Under the pieces are notes generated by a model. That model did not search any database and was not told where the DNA came from. It saw nothing but the letters and a program-made list of their open reading frames with translations. A stretch of 58,188 nt of DNA. It comes from an uncultured Bacteroides sp. (GTDB lineage Bacteria; Bacteroidota; Bacteroidia; Bacteroidales; Bacteroidaceae). Shown in pieces: positions 33,101 to 42,419 of this stretch; within the stretch, counting starts at the first letter, position 1, and the number at the start of each line of letters is the position of its first letter. Both the position numbers and the translations under genes were made by a program. The stretch covers positions 1-58,188 of the forward strand of contig CALUOR010000023.1 of the NCBI GenBank assembly GCA_944322285.1, read 5' to 3'.

Positions 33101-35764
33101 ATGAGGGCGAAAGTATTTAGTACGTTGGTATGGTTATGGGCGTGTGTGGCCTTCGGATGGGCGCATCAGCCAGAGTTCTCGACAGCGGGATTTTTTGAGT
33201 TGTCCGGCTGCGGGCGCGAGGTTTTTTCGATGAATCCTGCTTGGCGTTTCCATAAAGGAGATGCGGAGGGAGCCGAGGCGTGGGAGTTTGATGACAGTCA
33301 CTGGGAGGTGGTGTCCTTGCCTCATGGCATTGAATATCTGCCATTGGAGGCCAGTGGCTGTGTGAACTATCAGGGAGAAGTGTGGTATCGTAAGCATTTC
33401 AGTCCGGACAGCCGTTTGAAAGGGAAGAAATTGTTTCTGCATTTTGAGGCCATTATGGGAAAAAGCAAGGTGTTTGTGAATGGAAAACAGGTGGCTGAAC
33501 ACTATGGTGGTTACTTGCCGGTGGTGGCGGACGTAACGGATGTAGTGGATTGGTCGCGGGAGAATGTCATAGCCGTGTGGGCGGACAATAGCAATGACCC
33601 TTCGTACCCGCCGGGCAAGGCGCAGGAGGTGCTGGACTTTACTTACTTTGGAGGTATTTACCGGGATTGTTGGTTGGTGGCTCACAACAGGGTGTTTATC
33701 ACCGACCCGAACTTTGAGGATGAGGTGGCCGGTGGCGGGCTGTTCGTATCGTATGACGCGGTCAGTGAGGCTTCGGCCGATGTCCGGTTACGTTTGCAGG
33801 TACGTAATGAGCAAGAAAAGACTTTCGTGGGAACGGTGGAATATGTCTTGTCGCAAAATGACGGACAAGAGGTGGCTCGTCTGGAGCGTCCGCTAAAAGT
33901 GAAGTCAGGGAAAGCCGAAGCGGTGAATGCCCGCAAGGTAGTGAAGAAGCCTAAACTTTGGTCGCCAGAGCGTCCTTATTTATATAATTTGGTAGTGCGT
34001 GTCCGTGATAAGGAAGGTAAAGTGGTGGACGGATATCGCCGCAGGATAGGCATTCGTAGCATCGAGTTTAAGGGGAAAGACGGCTTTTGGCTGAACGGAA
34101 AGCCTTATGCTCAGCCTTTGATGGGAGCTAACCGCCATCAGGATTTTGCCGTGGTGGGCAATGCGGTGCCCAATTCGCTGCATTGGCGGGACGCCAAAAA
34201 GTTGCGGGATGCCGGGTTGAAGGTGATTCGTAATGCTCATTGTCCGCAGGACCCGGCGTTCATGGATGCGTGCGATGAGCTAGGTTTGCTGGTGATTGTG
34301 AACACGCCCGGATGGCAGTTCTGGAATGATGAACCCATTTTCGCGGAGCGGGTGTATGACGACATACGCCAGTTGGTGCGCCGCGACCGTAACCATCCCT
34401 GCGTGTGGATGTGGGAGCCCATCTTGAATGAGACGTGGTATCCGGCGGACTTTGCCAAGAATACGCTTGCCGTTGTGCGGGAGGAGTATTCTTATCCGTA
34501 TTGCTACTCAGGCTGTGACGCCACGGCACGCGGGCATGAATATTATCCGGTATTGTTCTCCCATCCGTTGGAGGAAGCGGAGATGAATCCGGATATCTGC
34601 TATTTCACCCGCGAATGGGGTGATAATGTGGATGACTGGAATTCGCACAATTCGCCCAGTCGTGTGGCACGCAACTGGGGCGAACATGCCATGCTGGTGC
34701 AGGCCCGGCATTATGCCCATCCGTCTTACGATTACACTTGTTATGATAAGTTATATCGCATGCCGCGGCAGCATGTGGGCGGTTGCCTGTGGCACTCCTT
34801 CGACCATCAGCGGGGTTATCACCCTGATCCTTTCTATGGAGGATTGATGGACGTGTTCCGCCAGCCGAAGTATTCTTATTATATGTTTCAGTCGCAAAGA
34901 CCAGCGGATAAGGTAAAAGGCGTGTTGTATGAAACGGGACCTATGGTCTACATTGCTCATGAGATGACCCCGTTCTCGCCCGCAGACGTGACCGTTTATT
35001 CCAACTGCGAGGAAGTGCGACTCACTTACAACAAAGGCGGGAAGACATTCGCGTACACGAAAAAGGCGGAGCAGAATGGTATGCCGTCCCCCATCATCAC
35101 GTTTGAGAATGTGTATGACTTCATGATAGACAAATATATGTCTATGAACGATAAGAAACAGGATGAAGTATTTCTGCTGGCCGAAGGCATGGTTGGCGGG
35201 AAGGTCGTGGCTACGCATCGGGTTTGTCCGGCACGTCGCCCCGGCAAGATTCTGCTTTGGGTGGATGATGAAGATGTCAGCCTGAAGGCAGACGGCTCTG
35301 ATGCCGTAGTCGTGGTAGCGGCCATAGCCGATGCGAACGGCAACATCAAGCATCTGAACAATGATGTCATCAAGTTTCGTGTGGAAGGTGAGGGGCGTAT
35401 CTTAGGAGGAGCCGATGTATTGGCCAATCCCGCACCGGTAAGATGGGGTACGGCTCCTGTGCTCGTTCAATCTACATTGAAGCCCGGAAAGATACGGGTG
35501 ACTGCCAGCGTGCTGTTCGAAGGTTCGCAGATGCCTGTGACCGGAAGCATTGTGCTGGAAAGCGTTTCGCCCGACCATCCGTTGGTGTTCGTCCCTTCCG
35601 AGGCGAATGAAATTCCGAGTGTGACAGGCGATGCATTGACGGCTACGCTGAAAAACGCGGACGAGTTGGAGCATGAGCAACGGATGCGCGAAGAGAACAA
35701 GCAACGCTTGGAAGAAGTGGAGTATATGCAGCAATTCTTTGGAGAGAAGAGGGAGAACGAATAA
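33101..35764 (+). CDS. Glycoside hydrolase family 2 protein
   Basis: 887 aa, secreted (signal to about residue 21). Jelly-roll sugar-binding domain (~40-195; WYRKHF, KVFVNGKQVAEHYGGYLP), immunoglobulin-like domain (~205-320), TIM barrel (~325-600) and a C-terminal region with a further Ig-like domain. Catalytic residues by family pattern: acid/base E444 in ILNETW and nucleophile E505 in TREWGD. NRHQDF and RNAHCPQDPAFMDACDELGL are standard GH2 signatures. Specificity (beta-galactosidase, beta-glucuronidase or other) cannot be read off. Clearly more G+C-rich than PUL 1. Confidence 0.92.
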   Translation: MRAKVFSTLVWLWACVAFGWAHQPEFSTAGFFELSGCGREVFSMNPAWRFHKGDAEGAEAWEFDDSHWEVVSLPHGIEYLPLEASGCVNYQGEVWYRKHFSPDSRLKGKKLFLHFEAIMGKSKVFVNGKQVAEHYGGYLPVVADVTDVVDWSRENVIAVWADNSNDPSYPPGKAQEVLDFTYFGGIYRDCWLVAHNRVFITDPNFEDEVAGGGLFVSYDAVSEASADVRLRLQVRNEQEKTFVGTVEYVLSQNDGQEVARLERPLKVKSGKAEAVNARKVVKKPKLWSPERPYLYNLVVRVRDKEGKVVDGYRRRIGIRSIEFKGKDGFWLNGKPYAQPLMGANRHQDFAVVGNAVPNSLHWRDAKKLRDAGLKVIRNAHCPQDPAFMDACDELGLLVIVNTPGWQFWNDEPIFAERVYDDIRQLVRRDRNHPCVWMWEPILNETWYPADFAKNTLAVVREEYSYPYCYSGCDATARGHEYYPVLFSHPLEEAEMNPDICYFTREWGDNVDDWNSHNSPSRVARNWGEHAMLVQARHYAHPSYDYTCYDKLYRMPRQHVGGCLWHSFDHQRGYHPDPFYGGLMDVFRQPKYSYYMFQSQRPADKVKGVLYETGPMVYIAHEMTPFSPADVTVYSNCEEVRLTYNKGGKTFAYTKKAEQNGMPSPIITFENVYDFMIDKYMSMNDKKQDEVFLLAEGMVGGKVVATHRVCPARRPGKILLWVDDEDVSLKADGSDAVVVVAAIADANGNIKHLNNDVIKFRVEGEGRILGGADVLANPAPVRWGTAPVLVQSTLKPGKIRVTASVLFEGSQMPVTGSIVLESVSPDHPLVFVPSEANEIPSVTGDALTATLKNADELEHEQRMREENKQRLEEVEYMQQFFGEKRENE

Positions 35765-35822
35765 TATTCTTTCAACCCCGTTTCCCCGATGCGGAGAAGA
35801 TTGGGCGTATATATTAATATGG

Positions 35823-35862
35823 TATAGGCAGACGCATATTTTTTCCGGTGTGTCTGCCTATA
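35823..35862 (+). terminator. Hairpin after the GH2 gene
   Basis: An 11-bp perfect stem (TATAGGCAGAC / GTCTGCCTATA) with an 18-nt loop, followed by TTTG. The short T tract is also the -33 element of the next gene, so terminator and promoter are interlocked. Confidence 0.55.
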
Positions 35863-35894
35863 TTTGTTTAAGTCGTTTTTTATTTCTACTTTTG
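35863..35894 (+). promoter_or_regulatory. Promoter of the Reg_prop-AraC regulator
   Basis: TTTG (35863-35866), 20-nt spacer, TACTTTTG (35887-35894): full consensus. The predicted start lies about a dozen nt before the ATG at 35913. Confidence 0.75.
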
Positions 35895-35912
35895 CCCGGT
35901 CTCCATGAAGAT

Positions 35913-38762
35913 ATGAAAATGAAAGAAGCTATGAAGGACTTTTCTATTGGGGTGAAATATATCGCCCGTCTTGTCGTTTGGGTGGCGATGTTGGTATCGC
36001 TGTCTTTTCCGGCCATGGCTTCTGATTTCAAAAACTATTCTTTCCGTACCGTCACTACGTTCGACGGGTTATCGAGCAACATTATCAATGCCATTTATAA
36101 AGATGAAAGAGGCTTTGTCTGGCTAGGCACCCAAACGGGGCTTGACAGGTTTGACGGAGTGTCTGTCATTACTTATCCTCAATTTTCCGGGCATACGATT
36201 CTTTCCTTGGTAGAAACCGACTCCATTCATTTATGGATAGGCACGGATATGGGACTTTTCCGGTTTGACCGGAAGACAGAGCAGGCCGAAGCGATTTCAC
36301 TGACTGGCCAGCCCGTGCGGGTGAATGCCTTGTATTACGATAAACCGCTAAAAAGCCTGTTGGTGATAACCGACCATGGTCTTTTCATTTCCCGCGCGGG
36401 TGAAATGCGCCAAGTGTTGTTTGGGACAAATACTTTTTCGTTGGACAACCAACTCTCGGGAGTGGCTAAAGGCGATGGGACAGAATTCTGGATTACTTCG
36501 TTGGAAAGCCTGATAAAATATGACGTGGTTACAGGCAATAAGGAAATCTATTATACGGAGGTAGAGGGAAACCGGATGAGTGACACGAACCGGTTCTCGT
36601 GCCTGACATTGGCCGAAGATAAGATTTACATCGGGACACGAAATGCGGGCATCTCTTGTTTCGACCGGAAGACTCGGACGTTTTCGAAATTTGAAGGCAT
36701 GCGTAGCGGTGACATCAAGCAGCTGATGATGGAGGGAAAAGATACGCTCTATGTGGGATGCAACGGCAACGGAATACAAGTATTCAATCTTTCTACAGGG
36801 GAGAGAATAACTTCGATGTTGCATTCCGCGCAGGCAGACGGCATTTGTTCCAGTGCTGTTTATACTTTTTTGAAAGAGAAGGACTTGTTTTTCGTAGGAA
36901 CTTATATGGGTGGACTCAGCTATACGCCCGCTCGCAGGAATCTTTTTTCGGTTTATTCATGGAAAGACGTCTTTCATTCTTCCGGTTTGAATGTCCGTAC
37001 TTTCTACATTGATGAGGAAAAAGAGAATAAGGTGATAGGCACCCGTGACGGCCTTTATTTCCTTTCGGAGAAACAGAACCGTTTGGCTCGCTATACCCAA
37101 CGCAATTCTATTTTGCGTTCGGACATCATTTTGTATATCGCTCCCTTGGGAGAGGACTATCTGGTGGGCACGTATCGGGGCGGCTTGTATCTGCTTTCCT
37201 CAGATTCGGGGCGGCTTTCATTCTTTGGCAAAGAAAACGATTTCAAGAATGAATCCTTCAGTGCCTTCGCTATGGACAGGAAAGGTAATCTTTGGATAGG
37301 AAGCTCATCCGGTTTATATCAATATAATCTGAAGGACAAGCAATATAGGAAGTTTGATAGTACAAATTCTTCTTTGTCACATTCTTCTATCTTTTCCGTC
37401 CGGGTGGATAGTTCCGGCAGGGTTTGGATAGGTACGGCCGGTGCCCTATATATGTATAATGAACAGACCGGAGTCTTTGAGACTGATTTATTTCCTGAAC
37501 ATCTGCTGCCTTATACCCGGAGTGTCCGTTACATCTATGAGGACAGGAAAAGCAATCTGTGGTTTTGTGATGATAAGGACGGTGTGCTGATGGCTGATGC
37601 GCGTTTCACCCGTTTCCGTCATTACACTACAGATGACTTTCTGCCTAACAACTCAGTGATGAGTATCGTGGACCATCCGCAGAGAGGAGGCTTGTGGTTT
37701 GCTACTCAGGGAGGGTTGCTTTATATGGATAAGGATTTTGCCCTGGGGAAAAGTTTCGCGCTTTACGATGGAATGCCAAGCTATGTGTTCAACAATGCGG
37801 TGCAGATTACTTCCGATGACATGCTTTGGTGGGGAAACGAGCGTGGGCTTGTCTCTTACCACACTCCGGAGCATCACACAGTGGATTCCTCATCTCTCTG
37901 TCCGCCTGCAATTACGTCCATCATTGTAGCCGGAGAATTGCAGAAGGCTGGTTCCGCTTTGACGCCCTATGCTTCGCCTTACATGGAGGAGATTTCTTTG
38001 CCCCACTCCGGAAGCAACATAGCTTTGACATTTTCCGCATTGAACTATGCGGAGAAAACCACCATGCTTTATGAATATTGTCTGGAAGGTTACGATAAGA
38101 AATGGAAAACACTTTCCGGCAAAAACTCCGTGGCTTATACGGACTTGCCTTCGGGCAGCTATGTGTTTAAGGTGCGTTCGTCTTCAGTGCCGGATGCGGT
38201 GTGCGCGTTGCGGATAACCGTAGAATCAGGGTATAAAAATTGGGGATGGATGGCAGGTGCTGTTGTGGTGTTATGTGCCGTTGGCTTGTATTATTGGAAA
38301 GAGACTCGGAAAGTTCGTTTGGACAATGCTGAGGTATCGGGCGAGGGTGGAAGTCATGATTTGCCGAAAGAAAAATATCAGAAGTCTAAGATTGATGATA
38401 AGGCAGCCGCTGAAATAGAGAAGAGCTTGCGCAGATGTATGGATAAAGACAAGCTTTATCTGAACCCGGACCTGAAACTACAGGACATGGCGATGGCTAT
38501 TGGCCGCAGTGCGGTGGAAGTTTCTCAGACGTTGAATGTGTTCATGAATACGAACTTTACCGATTTTGTGAATCAGTATCGTGTAGAAATATTTATAGCA
38601 CGGGTGAAGCAGGGAGATACGGCAAAGTTTACATTGGCCTCTTTGTCCGAAGAATGCGGATTCAGCTCGCGCACTTCTTTCTTCCGCTCGTTCCGCAAAT
38701 TGAAGGGTATGTCTCCTTCCGAGTATTTGAAATCGGAGGATTTGCGTACCAAAAAAATATGA
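35913..38762 (+). CDS. Reg_prop sensor fused directly to AraC DNA-binding domain
   Basis: 949 aa from the ATG at 35913, chosen because the promoter lies just upstream; the open frame extends further 5' but into the GH2 gene. Signal/anchor (~14-36), then a periplasmic two-bladed propeller-type Reg_prop region (GLSSNIINAIYKDERGFVWL, NLWIGSSSGLYQY, RVWIGTAGALYMY), a Y_Y_Y-like domain (~690-770), one transmembrane helix (~777-795), a linker of about 50 residues, and an AraC-type domain (~845-941; LSEECGFSSRTSFFRSFRKL, KGMSPSEYL). Hybrid two-component systems of this kind normally carry kinase and receiver modules between membrane and AraC; there is no room for them here. Likely a membrane-bound one-component regulator of the neighbouring glycan genes. 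Confidence 0.9.
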   Translation: MKMKEAMKDFSIGVKYIARLVVWVAMLVSLSFPAMASDFKNYSFRTVTTFDGLSSNIINAIYKDERGFVWLGTQTGLDRFDGVSVITYPQFSGHTILSLVETDSIHLWIGTDMGLFRFDRKTEQAEAISLTGQPVRVNALYYDKPLKSLLVITDHGLFISRAGEMRQVLFGTNTFSLDNQLSGVAKGDGTEFWITSLESLIKYDVVTGNKEIYYTEVEGNRMSDTNRFSCLTLAEDKIYIGTRNAGISCFDRKTRTFSKFEGMRSGDIKQLMMEGKDTLYVGCNGNGIQVFNLSTGERITSMLHSAQADGICSSAVYTFLKEKDLFFVGTYMGGLSYTPARRNLFSVYSWKDVFHSSGLNVRTFYIDEEKENKVIGTRDGLYFLSEKQNRLARYTQRNSILRSDIILYIAPLGEDYLVGTYRGGLYLLSSDSGRLSFFGKENDFKNESFSAFAMDRKGNLWIGSSSGLYQYNLKDKQYRKFDSTNSSLSHSSIFSVRVDSSGRVWIGTAGALYMYNEQTGVFETDLFPEHLLPYTRSVRYIYEDRKSNLWFCDDKDGVLMADARFTRFRHYTTDDFLPNNSVMSIVDHPQRGGLWFATQGGLLYMDKDFALGKSFALYDGMPSYVFNNAVQITSDDMLWWGNERGLVSYHTPEHHTVDSSSLCPPAITSIIVAGELQKAGSALTPYASPYMEEISLPHSGSNIALTFSALNYAEKTTMLYEYCLEGYDKKWKTLSGKNSVAYTDLPSGSYVFKVRSSSVPDAVCALRITVESGYKNWGWMAGAVVVLCAVGLYYWKETRKVRLDNAEVSGEGGSHDLPKEKYQKSKIDDKAAAEIEKSLRRCMDKDKLYLNPDLKLQDMAMAIGRSAVEVSQTLNVFMNTNFTDFVNQYRVEIFIARVKQGDTAKFTLASLSEECGFSSRTSFFRSFRKLKGMSPSEYLKSEDLRTKKI

Positions 38763-38862
38763 AACGCGTCTTTTGCCCGTTATTAGAGCAGTAATAATCA
38801 GCATGTTATGCAATATTTGTTTCTGCCAATAGGTTGAAATTCATTTAGGCGGAATATGCTTA

Positions 38863-38932
38863 TTTCGTTAGTGGAAGTTTTCTAACTTTATCCTCAGAAA
38901 ACTTAAATGTAAAACCAGAAAAACTAACGAAA
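38863..38932. promoter_or_regulatory. Nested inverted repeats upstream of the GH88 gene
   Basis: TTTCGTTAGT (38863-38872) pairs with ACTAACGAAA (38923-38932), and inside it AAGTTTTCT (38875-38883) pairs with AGAAAACTT (38896-38904). The structure ends 2 nt before the ATG at 38935. It could be a leader stem-loop masking the ribosome site or a dimeric operator. TAACTTTA within it resembles a promoter -7 element. Confidence 0.6.
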
Positions 38933-38934
38933 GT

Positions 38935-40161
38935 ATGAAGACATCCGTTTCAATTCTTGTAGGTTTGCTACTTGCCACAAGTTGCATTTCCTGCCATTCT
39001 TCCAAAGAGAATACCGGAGACTTTCCGGTAGAGAAAGAAATAGATTATTGTCGTACGCAGGCGGCTCTTACATTATCTGCTTTGCCTTCTGCGGACAAAA
39101 TTCCAAACTCAGTGGACAAAGGTTGCTCATCTTGGAATTACACGGGAGTGGGTTCGTGGACATGCGGATTTTGGCCCGGTATATTGTGGTATTTATATGA
39201 AGACACGCGCGATAGTTTGTGGGAGAAGTCTGCCCGGAAAGTGTCCGACCTTATTCTTCCGTTTGCTTATAAGAAAGCGCGTAGCCATGATTCCGGATTT
39301 ATCATGATGACCAGCTTAGGCAATGGCTATCGGCTTACCGGAGACTTGTCTTATAAGGCAGGACTGTTGAGTGCCGCAGATTCGCTTGCCGAGCTATACA
39401 ACCCCAAAGTAGGCACAATTCTCTCTTGGCCGAATATGGTGAAGAAAGAAGGCTGGCCCCATAACACCATTATAGATAATATGATGAACCTGGAGCTTCT
39501 TTTTTGGGCGGCGCGCAACGGAGGTGACAAACGGCTTTATGATATGGCCGTCCGCCATGCTGAGACTACCATGCGCCATCAGTTCCGCCCAGACTATTCC
39601 TGCTATCATGTGGCGGTGTATGACACTATTGACGGGCATTTCATCAAAGGGGTGACCCATCAGGGACTAAGTGATGATTCCATGTGGGCGCGCGGACAGG
39701 CCTGGGCCATCTATGGTTATACTATGGTGTATAGGGAGACCGGTGATCCCCGTTTCCTCGACTTTGCCCGCAAGGTAAGTGATGTGTATCTGAAACGGCT
39801 GCCCAATGATAGGATTCCATATTGGGACTTTGCGGCTTATGAAATATCTCCGGCCGAACCGCGTGACGCTTCGGCTGCAGCCATTACCGCCTCGGCTTTG
39901 CTTGAATTGTCGACTTACGTGGCCGATGCCGATTCTTCCGCATATTATAAGCGACAAGCTATAGCGATGTTGGAGGCATTGTCTTCTTCAGCCTATCAGG
40001 CCGGCACTCAAAGCTCTGCCTTCCTGCTGCATAGCGTGGGACACATGAACAAGAATTGGGAGGTCGATGCTTCCATCAGCTATGCGGACTATTATTATCT
40101 GGAAGCCCTTATCCGCCTGAAACGCTTGGAGACGGGACACTCTGTTTTAGCTGATTTGTAG
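38935..40161 (+). CDS. GH88-type unsaturated uronyl hydrolase
   Basis: 408 aa; lipoprotein signal (LATSCISC) suggests a membrane-anchored protein. An (alpha/alpha)6-barrel with the GH88 signatures HDSGF (D119), IIDNMMNLELLFWA (D181) and HQGLSDDSMWARGQAWAIYG. Family enzymes hydrate and release the 4,5-unsaturated uronic acid from the non-reducing end of oligosaccharides made by polysaccharide lyases. A lyase-like gene lies 0.6 kb downstream, a fitting supplier of substrate. GH105 is the main alternative. Confidence 0.9.
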   Translation: MKTSVSILVGLLLATSCISCHSSKENTGDFPVEKEIDYCRTQAALTLSALPSADKIPNSVDKGCSSWNYTGVGSWTCGFWPGILWYLYEDTRDSLWEKSARKVSDLILPFAYKKARSHDSGFIMMTSLGNGYRLTGDLSYKAGLLSAADSLAELYNPKVGTILSWPNMVKKEGWPHNTIIDNMMNLELLFWAARNGGDKRLYDMAVRHAETTMRHQFRPDYSCYHVAVYDTIDGHFIKGVTHQGLSDDSMWARGQAWAIYGYTMVYRETGDPRFLDFARKVSDVYLKRLPNDRIPYWDFAAYEISPAEPRDASAAAITASALLELSTYVADADSSAYYKRQAIAMLEALSSSAYQAGTQSSAFLLHSVGHMNKNWEVDASISYADYYYLEALIRLKRLETGHSVLADL

Positions 40162-40182
40162 AACCTTGAAACCTGTGCCGTT

Positions 40183-40704
40183 ATGAAACCGCAAGATTTT
40201 AATGAGGCTGACTGTCTGCAACAGGTATGCCTTGAGGAAATGTATCGGAAATACCGGGTGGCTTTTGTCCATTATGCGGACAAGATGATGTCGGGACACT
40301 TTTATGCCGAGGACGTAGTGCATGATGTTTTTGTCAGGCTGTTCCTTGGTGACTATTATTTCGTTTCCGAGCAAGCGGCTCTTGGGCTTATATACAAATC
40401 CATTGCCAACCGTTGCATTGATTTGCTGAGGAGTGTCCAGTCCTTTGAGAGTGTTTGCGCAATGATGAAGCCTAAACGCTCGGATACCGACATTGAAAGT
40501 GAGTTGGAGTACAAGGAACTTTATAGAATCGTGGAAAAGCAGATAGCTTCCCTTCCTCCCCAATGCCGGAAAATATTCCTGCTGAAATACAAGCGGGAGC
40601 AGACGAACCCGGAAATAGGGGAACTGTTGGGACTTTCTGTCCGGACAGTTGAAAATCAAGTCTACATTGCAAGGAATATTCTGCGGAAATGTATAGATTT
40701 GTAG
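40183..40704 (+). CDS. ECF-type RNA polymerase sigma factor, no adjacent anti-sigma
   Basis: 173 aa. Region 2 (LEEMYRKYRVAFVHYADKMM, YAEDVVHDVFVRLFL) and region 4 (LPPQCRKIFLLKYKREQTNP, EIGELLGLSVRTVENQVYIA) are complete. It lies 21 bp after the GH88 gene and 34 bp before the lyase-like gene, evidently in their operon. No FecR-like gene accompanies it, and the nearby susC (44969) lacks an STN domain. Its promoter targets and control are unknown. Confidence 0.9.
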   Translation: MKPQDFNEADCLQQVCLEEMYRKYRVAFVHYADKMMSGHFYAEDVVHDVFVRLFLGDYYFVSEQAALGLIYKSIANRCIDLLRSVQSFESVCAMMKPKRSDTDIESELEYKELYRIVEKQIASLPPQCRKIFLLKYKREQTNPEIGELLGLSVRTVENQVYIARNILRKCIDL

Positions 40705-40738
40705 GAAATGGAATTTGTCATTTAAAACTTGAATAATT

Positions 40739-42334
40739 ATGAAAACAATTATTGCTTTTTTAATAGGATTGTGCGTGTCGATAGGCATGTCGGCACGCTC
40801 GTTCACCCATCCCGGCATCCTGCATACACAGGAATCGCTGGATCGTATGGCGCGATTGGTGAAGGACGAAGTATGGCCCGCCATGGGGTCTTACCGGCTT
40901 TTGAGGAGTGAGCCGGAAGCCTCTTCGGCCTACGTGGTGAAAGGACCTTTCCGCTACATCAGCCGTGCCGGTAAGTATGGCTATACCAAGGCTCCGTGTG
41001 AGGACGATTTCAATGCGGCCTACTATAATGCATTGTTATGGAGTATTACGGCAGACCGGCGACATGCGGACAAAGCAATGGAGATTATCCGTGCCTATGC
41101 TTCCACTTTGTTGGAGGTATGTCCCGGCGACGCTCCTTTGTGCGCGGGACTTCAAGGATTTATTTTGGTGAATGCAGCGGAGATTATGCGCTACACTTAT
41201 TCTTCTGACCGATTTCCCGGAGGTTGGACCGATGCGGATACAAGGCAGGCCGGACAGATGTTCCGTGGCGCGTTTCTTCCTGTGCTGAAAGAGTTTTATG
41301 AGACGCCTCCTTACAGTAACGGAAACTGGGGAATAGCCGTGACGAAGGCAATGATAGGCATGGCGGTCTTTCTCGATGATGAGGCTTTATATAAAGAAGC
41401 AATTGATTTCTTCTACCGGGGAGAGGACAACGGCTCGTTGCCCAACTACATCGCTCCGAGCGGGCAGATACAGGAAAGTGGGCGCGATCAGGCCCATTGT
41501 ATGCTTGGTGTAGGTTGTTTGGCAGAGATAGCCGAAGTGGCATGGAATCAAGGAGATGACCTCTATGCCGCGTTGGACAATCGGATTATGACCGGGTGTG
41601 AATACCTTTCCCAATCGAATTTGGGATACGAAGTGCCTTTCTTCACTTGGAAGGACAAGACTGGAAAATATTCCAATTGGCAAACCTTGGGGCAAGCCGG
41701 ATTGGGTGAATTCAGAGCCGTGTTCGAATTGCCTTACAATCATTATGTAGAACGCCGTCATCTCTCTATGCCCTACACTCGCATGGTATTGGGCTGTGTC
41801 CGTCCGGAAGGTGCCGGATTTACCTGCGACAATCCCGGTTTTGGCTCCCTTCTCTTTTATTTGGGCGAGGGCGAGGCTTTGCCAAAGAAAGGGCAAGTCA
41901 ACGAGGCAGTTAGTGAAAGCCTGTACGGATGGAAGTTTGCTGACGCTGCTTGGCGGGCCGAGGACGGGAAAATGGTGCTGAAAGCCTCCGGGACGGCTTG
42001 CAGTAAGAGAGGCATTTTGTACGATGCCGCTAAGTATCCCTACTTAGCTGTGAAGATAAGCCGGATGCCTGCCGTGCGCGACAAGGCGTGGCTTCGGTTA
42101 AGCTATAGCGTGATGAGTGCGCCCGAATTCTGGACATTCAGCGAAAAGGATGCCCGGAGGGTAGGTGAGGATACCTATGTGTTTACTGTCTCCGGTTCGC
42201 GCTCTAATAATGGGACGGAGTTCTCAACACATCCCGTTAACATGACTCTTTACCTTGATTTTGGAGAGACACAGGGTGAAGGAGTCGGCATTGAGTGGAT
42301 ACGTTCGTTGGAGAGTCCGGAAGCGTGCGAATAG
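40739..42334 (+). CDS. Alginate-lyase-fold polysaccharide lyase-like protein
   Basis: 531 aa, secreted (signal to about residue 19). An (alpha/alpha)-toroid resembling the Alginate_lyase domain: HPGILHTQESLDRMARLV near the start, YSNGNWGIAVTKAMIGMAVF (NGNWG, 194-198) and GQIQESGRDQAHCMLG (242-257, with candidate catalytic His253). The C-terminal ~130 residues look like a carbohydrate-binding beta domain. Families with this fold cleave uronate-containing chains; PL38 (glucuronan lyase) is a possibility. The GH88 gene upstream supports lyase function. Exact family uncertain. Confidence 0.8.
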   Translation: MKTIIAFLIGLCVSIGMSARSFTHPGILHTQESLDRMARLVKDEVWPAMGSYRLLRSEPEASSAYVVKGPFRYISRAGKYGYTKAPCEDDFNAAYYNALLWSITADRRHADKAMEIIRAYASTLLEVCPGDAPLCAGLQGFILVNAAEIMRYTYSSDRFPGGWTDADTRQAGQMFRGAFLPVLKEFYETPPYSNGNWGIAVTKAMIGMAVFLDDEALYKEAIDFFYRGEDNGSLPNYIAPSGQIQESGRDQAHCMLGVGCLAEIAEVAWNQGDDLYAALDNRIMTGCEYLSQSNLGYEVPFFTWKDKTGKYSNWQTLGQAGLGEFRAVFELPYNHYVERRHLSMPYTRMVLGCVRPEGAGFTCDNPGFGSLLFYLGEGEALPKKGQVNEAVSESLYGWKFADAAWRAEDGKMVLKASGTACSKRGILYDAAKYPYLAVKISRMPAVRDKAWLRLSYSVMSAPEFWTFSEKDARRVGEDTYVFTVSGSRSNNGTEFSTHPVNMTLYLDFGETQGEGVGIEWIRSLESPEACE

Positions 42335-42336
42335 CC

Positions 42337-42419
42337 CGATTGTTCCTCGCTAACTCGTTTTTTTTAGGGGTTAGCGAGGAAGAATTGAAGCATTTCCCCG
42401 TCTTTTCATTTTTCAAACA
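42337..42419. repeat. 83-bp direct repeat, copy A (with hairpin)
   Basis: Same length as 43864-43946 with about ten differences. It contains a 12-bp inverted repeat (TTCCTCGCTAAC / GTTAGCGAGGAA) around a T-rich loop, and overlaps the last codons and stop of the ATPase gene. Confidence 0.85.

Noticed and set aside
42343-42382. Intrinsic terminator of the lyase-like gene
   Set aside because: The stem is strong but neither side has a T run (the T run is in the loop), so it was listed as part of the repeat.
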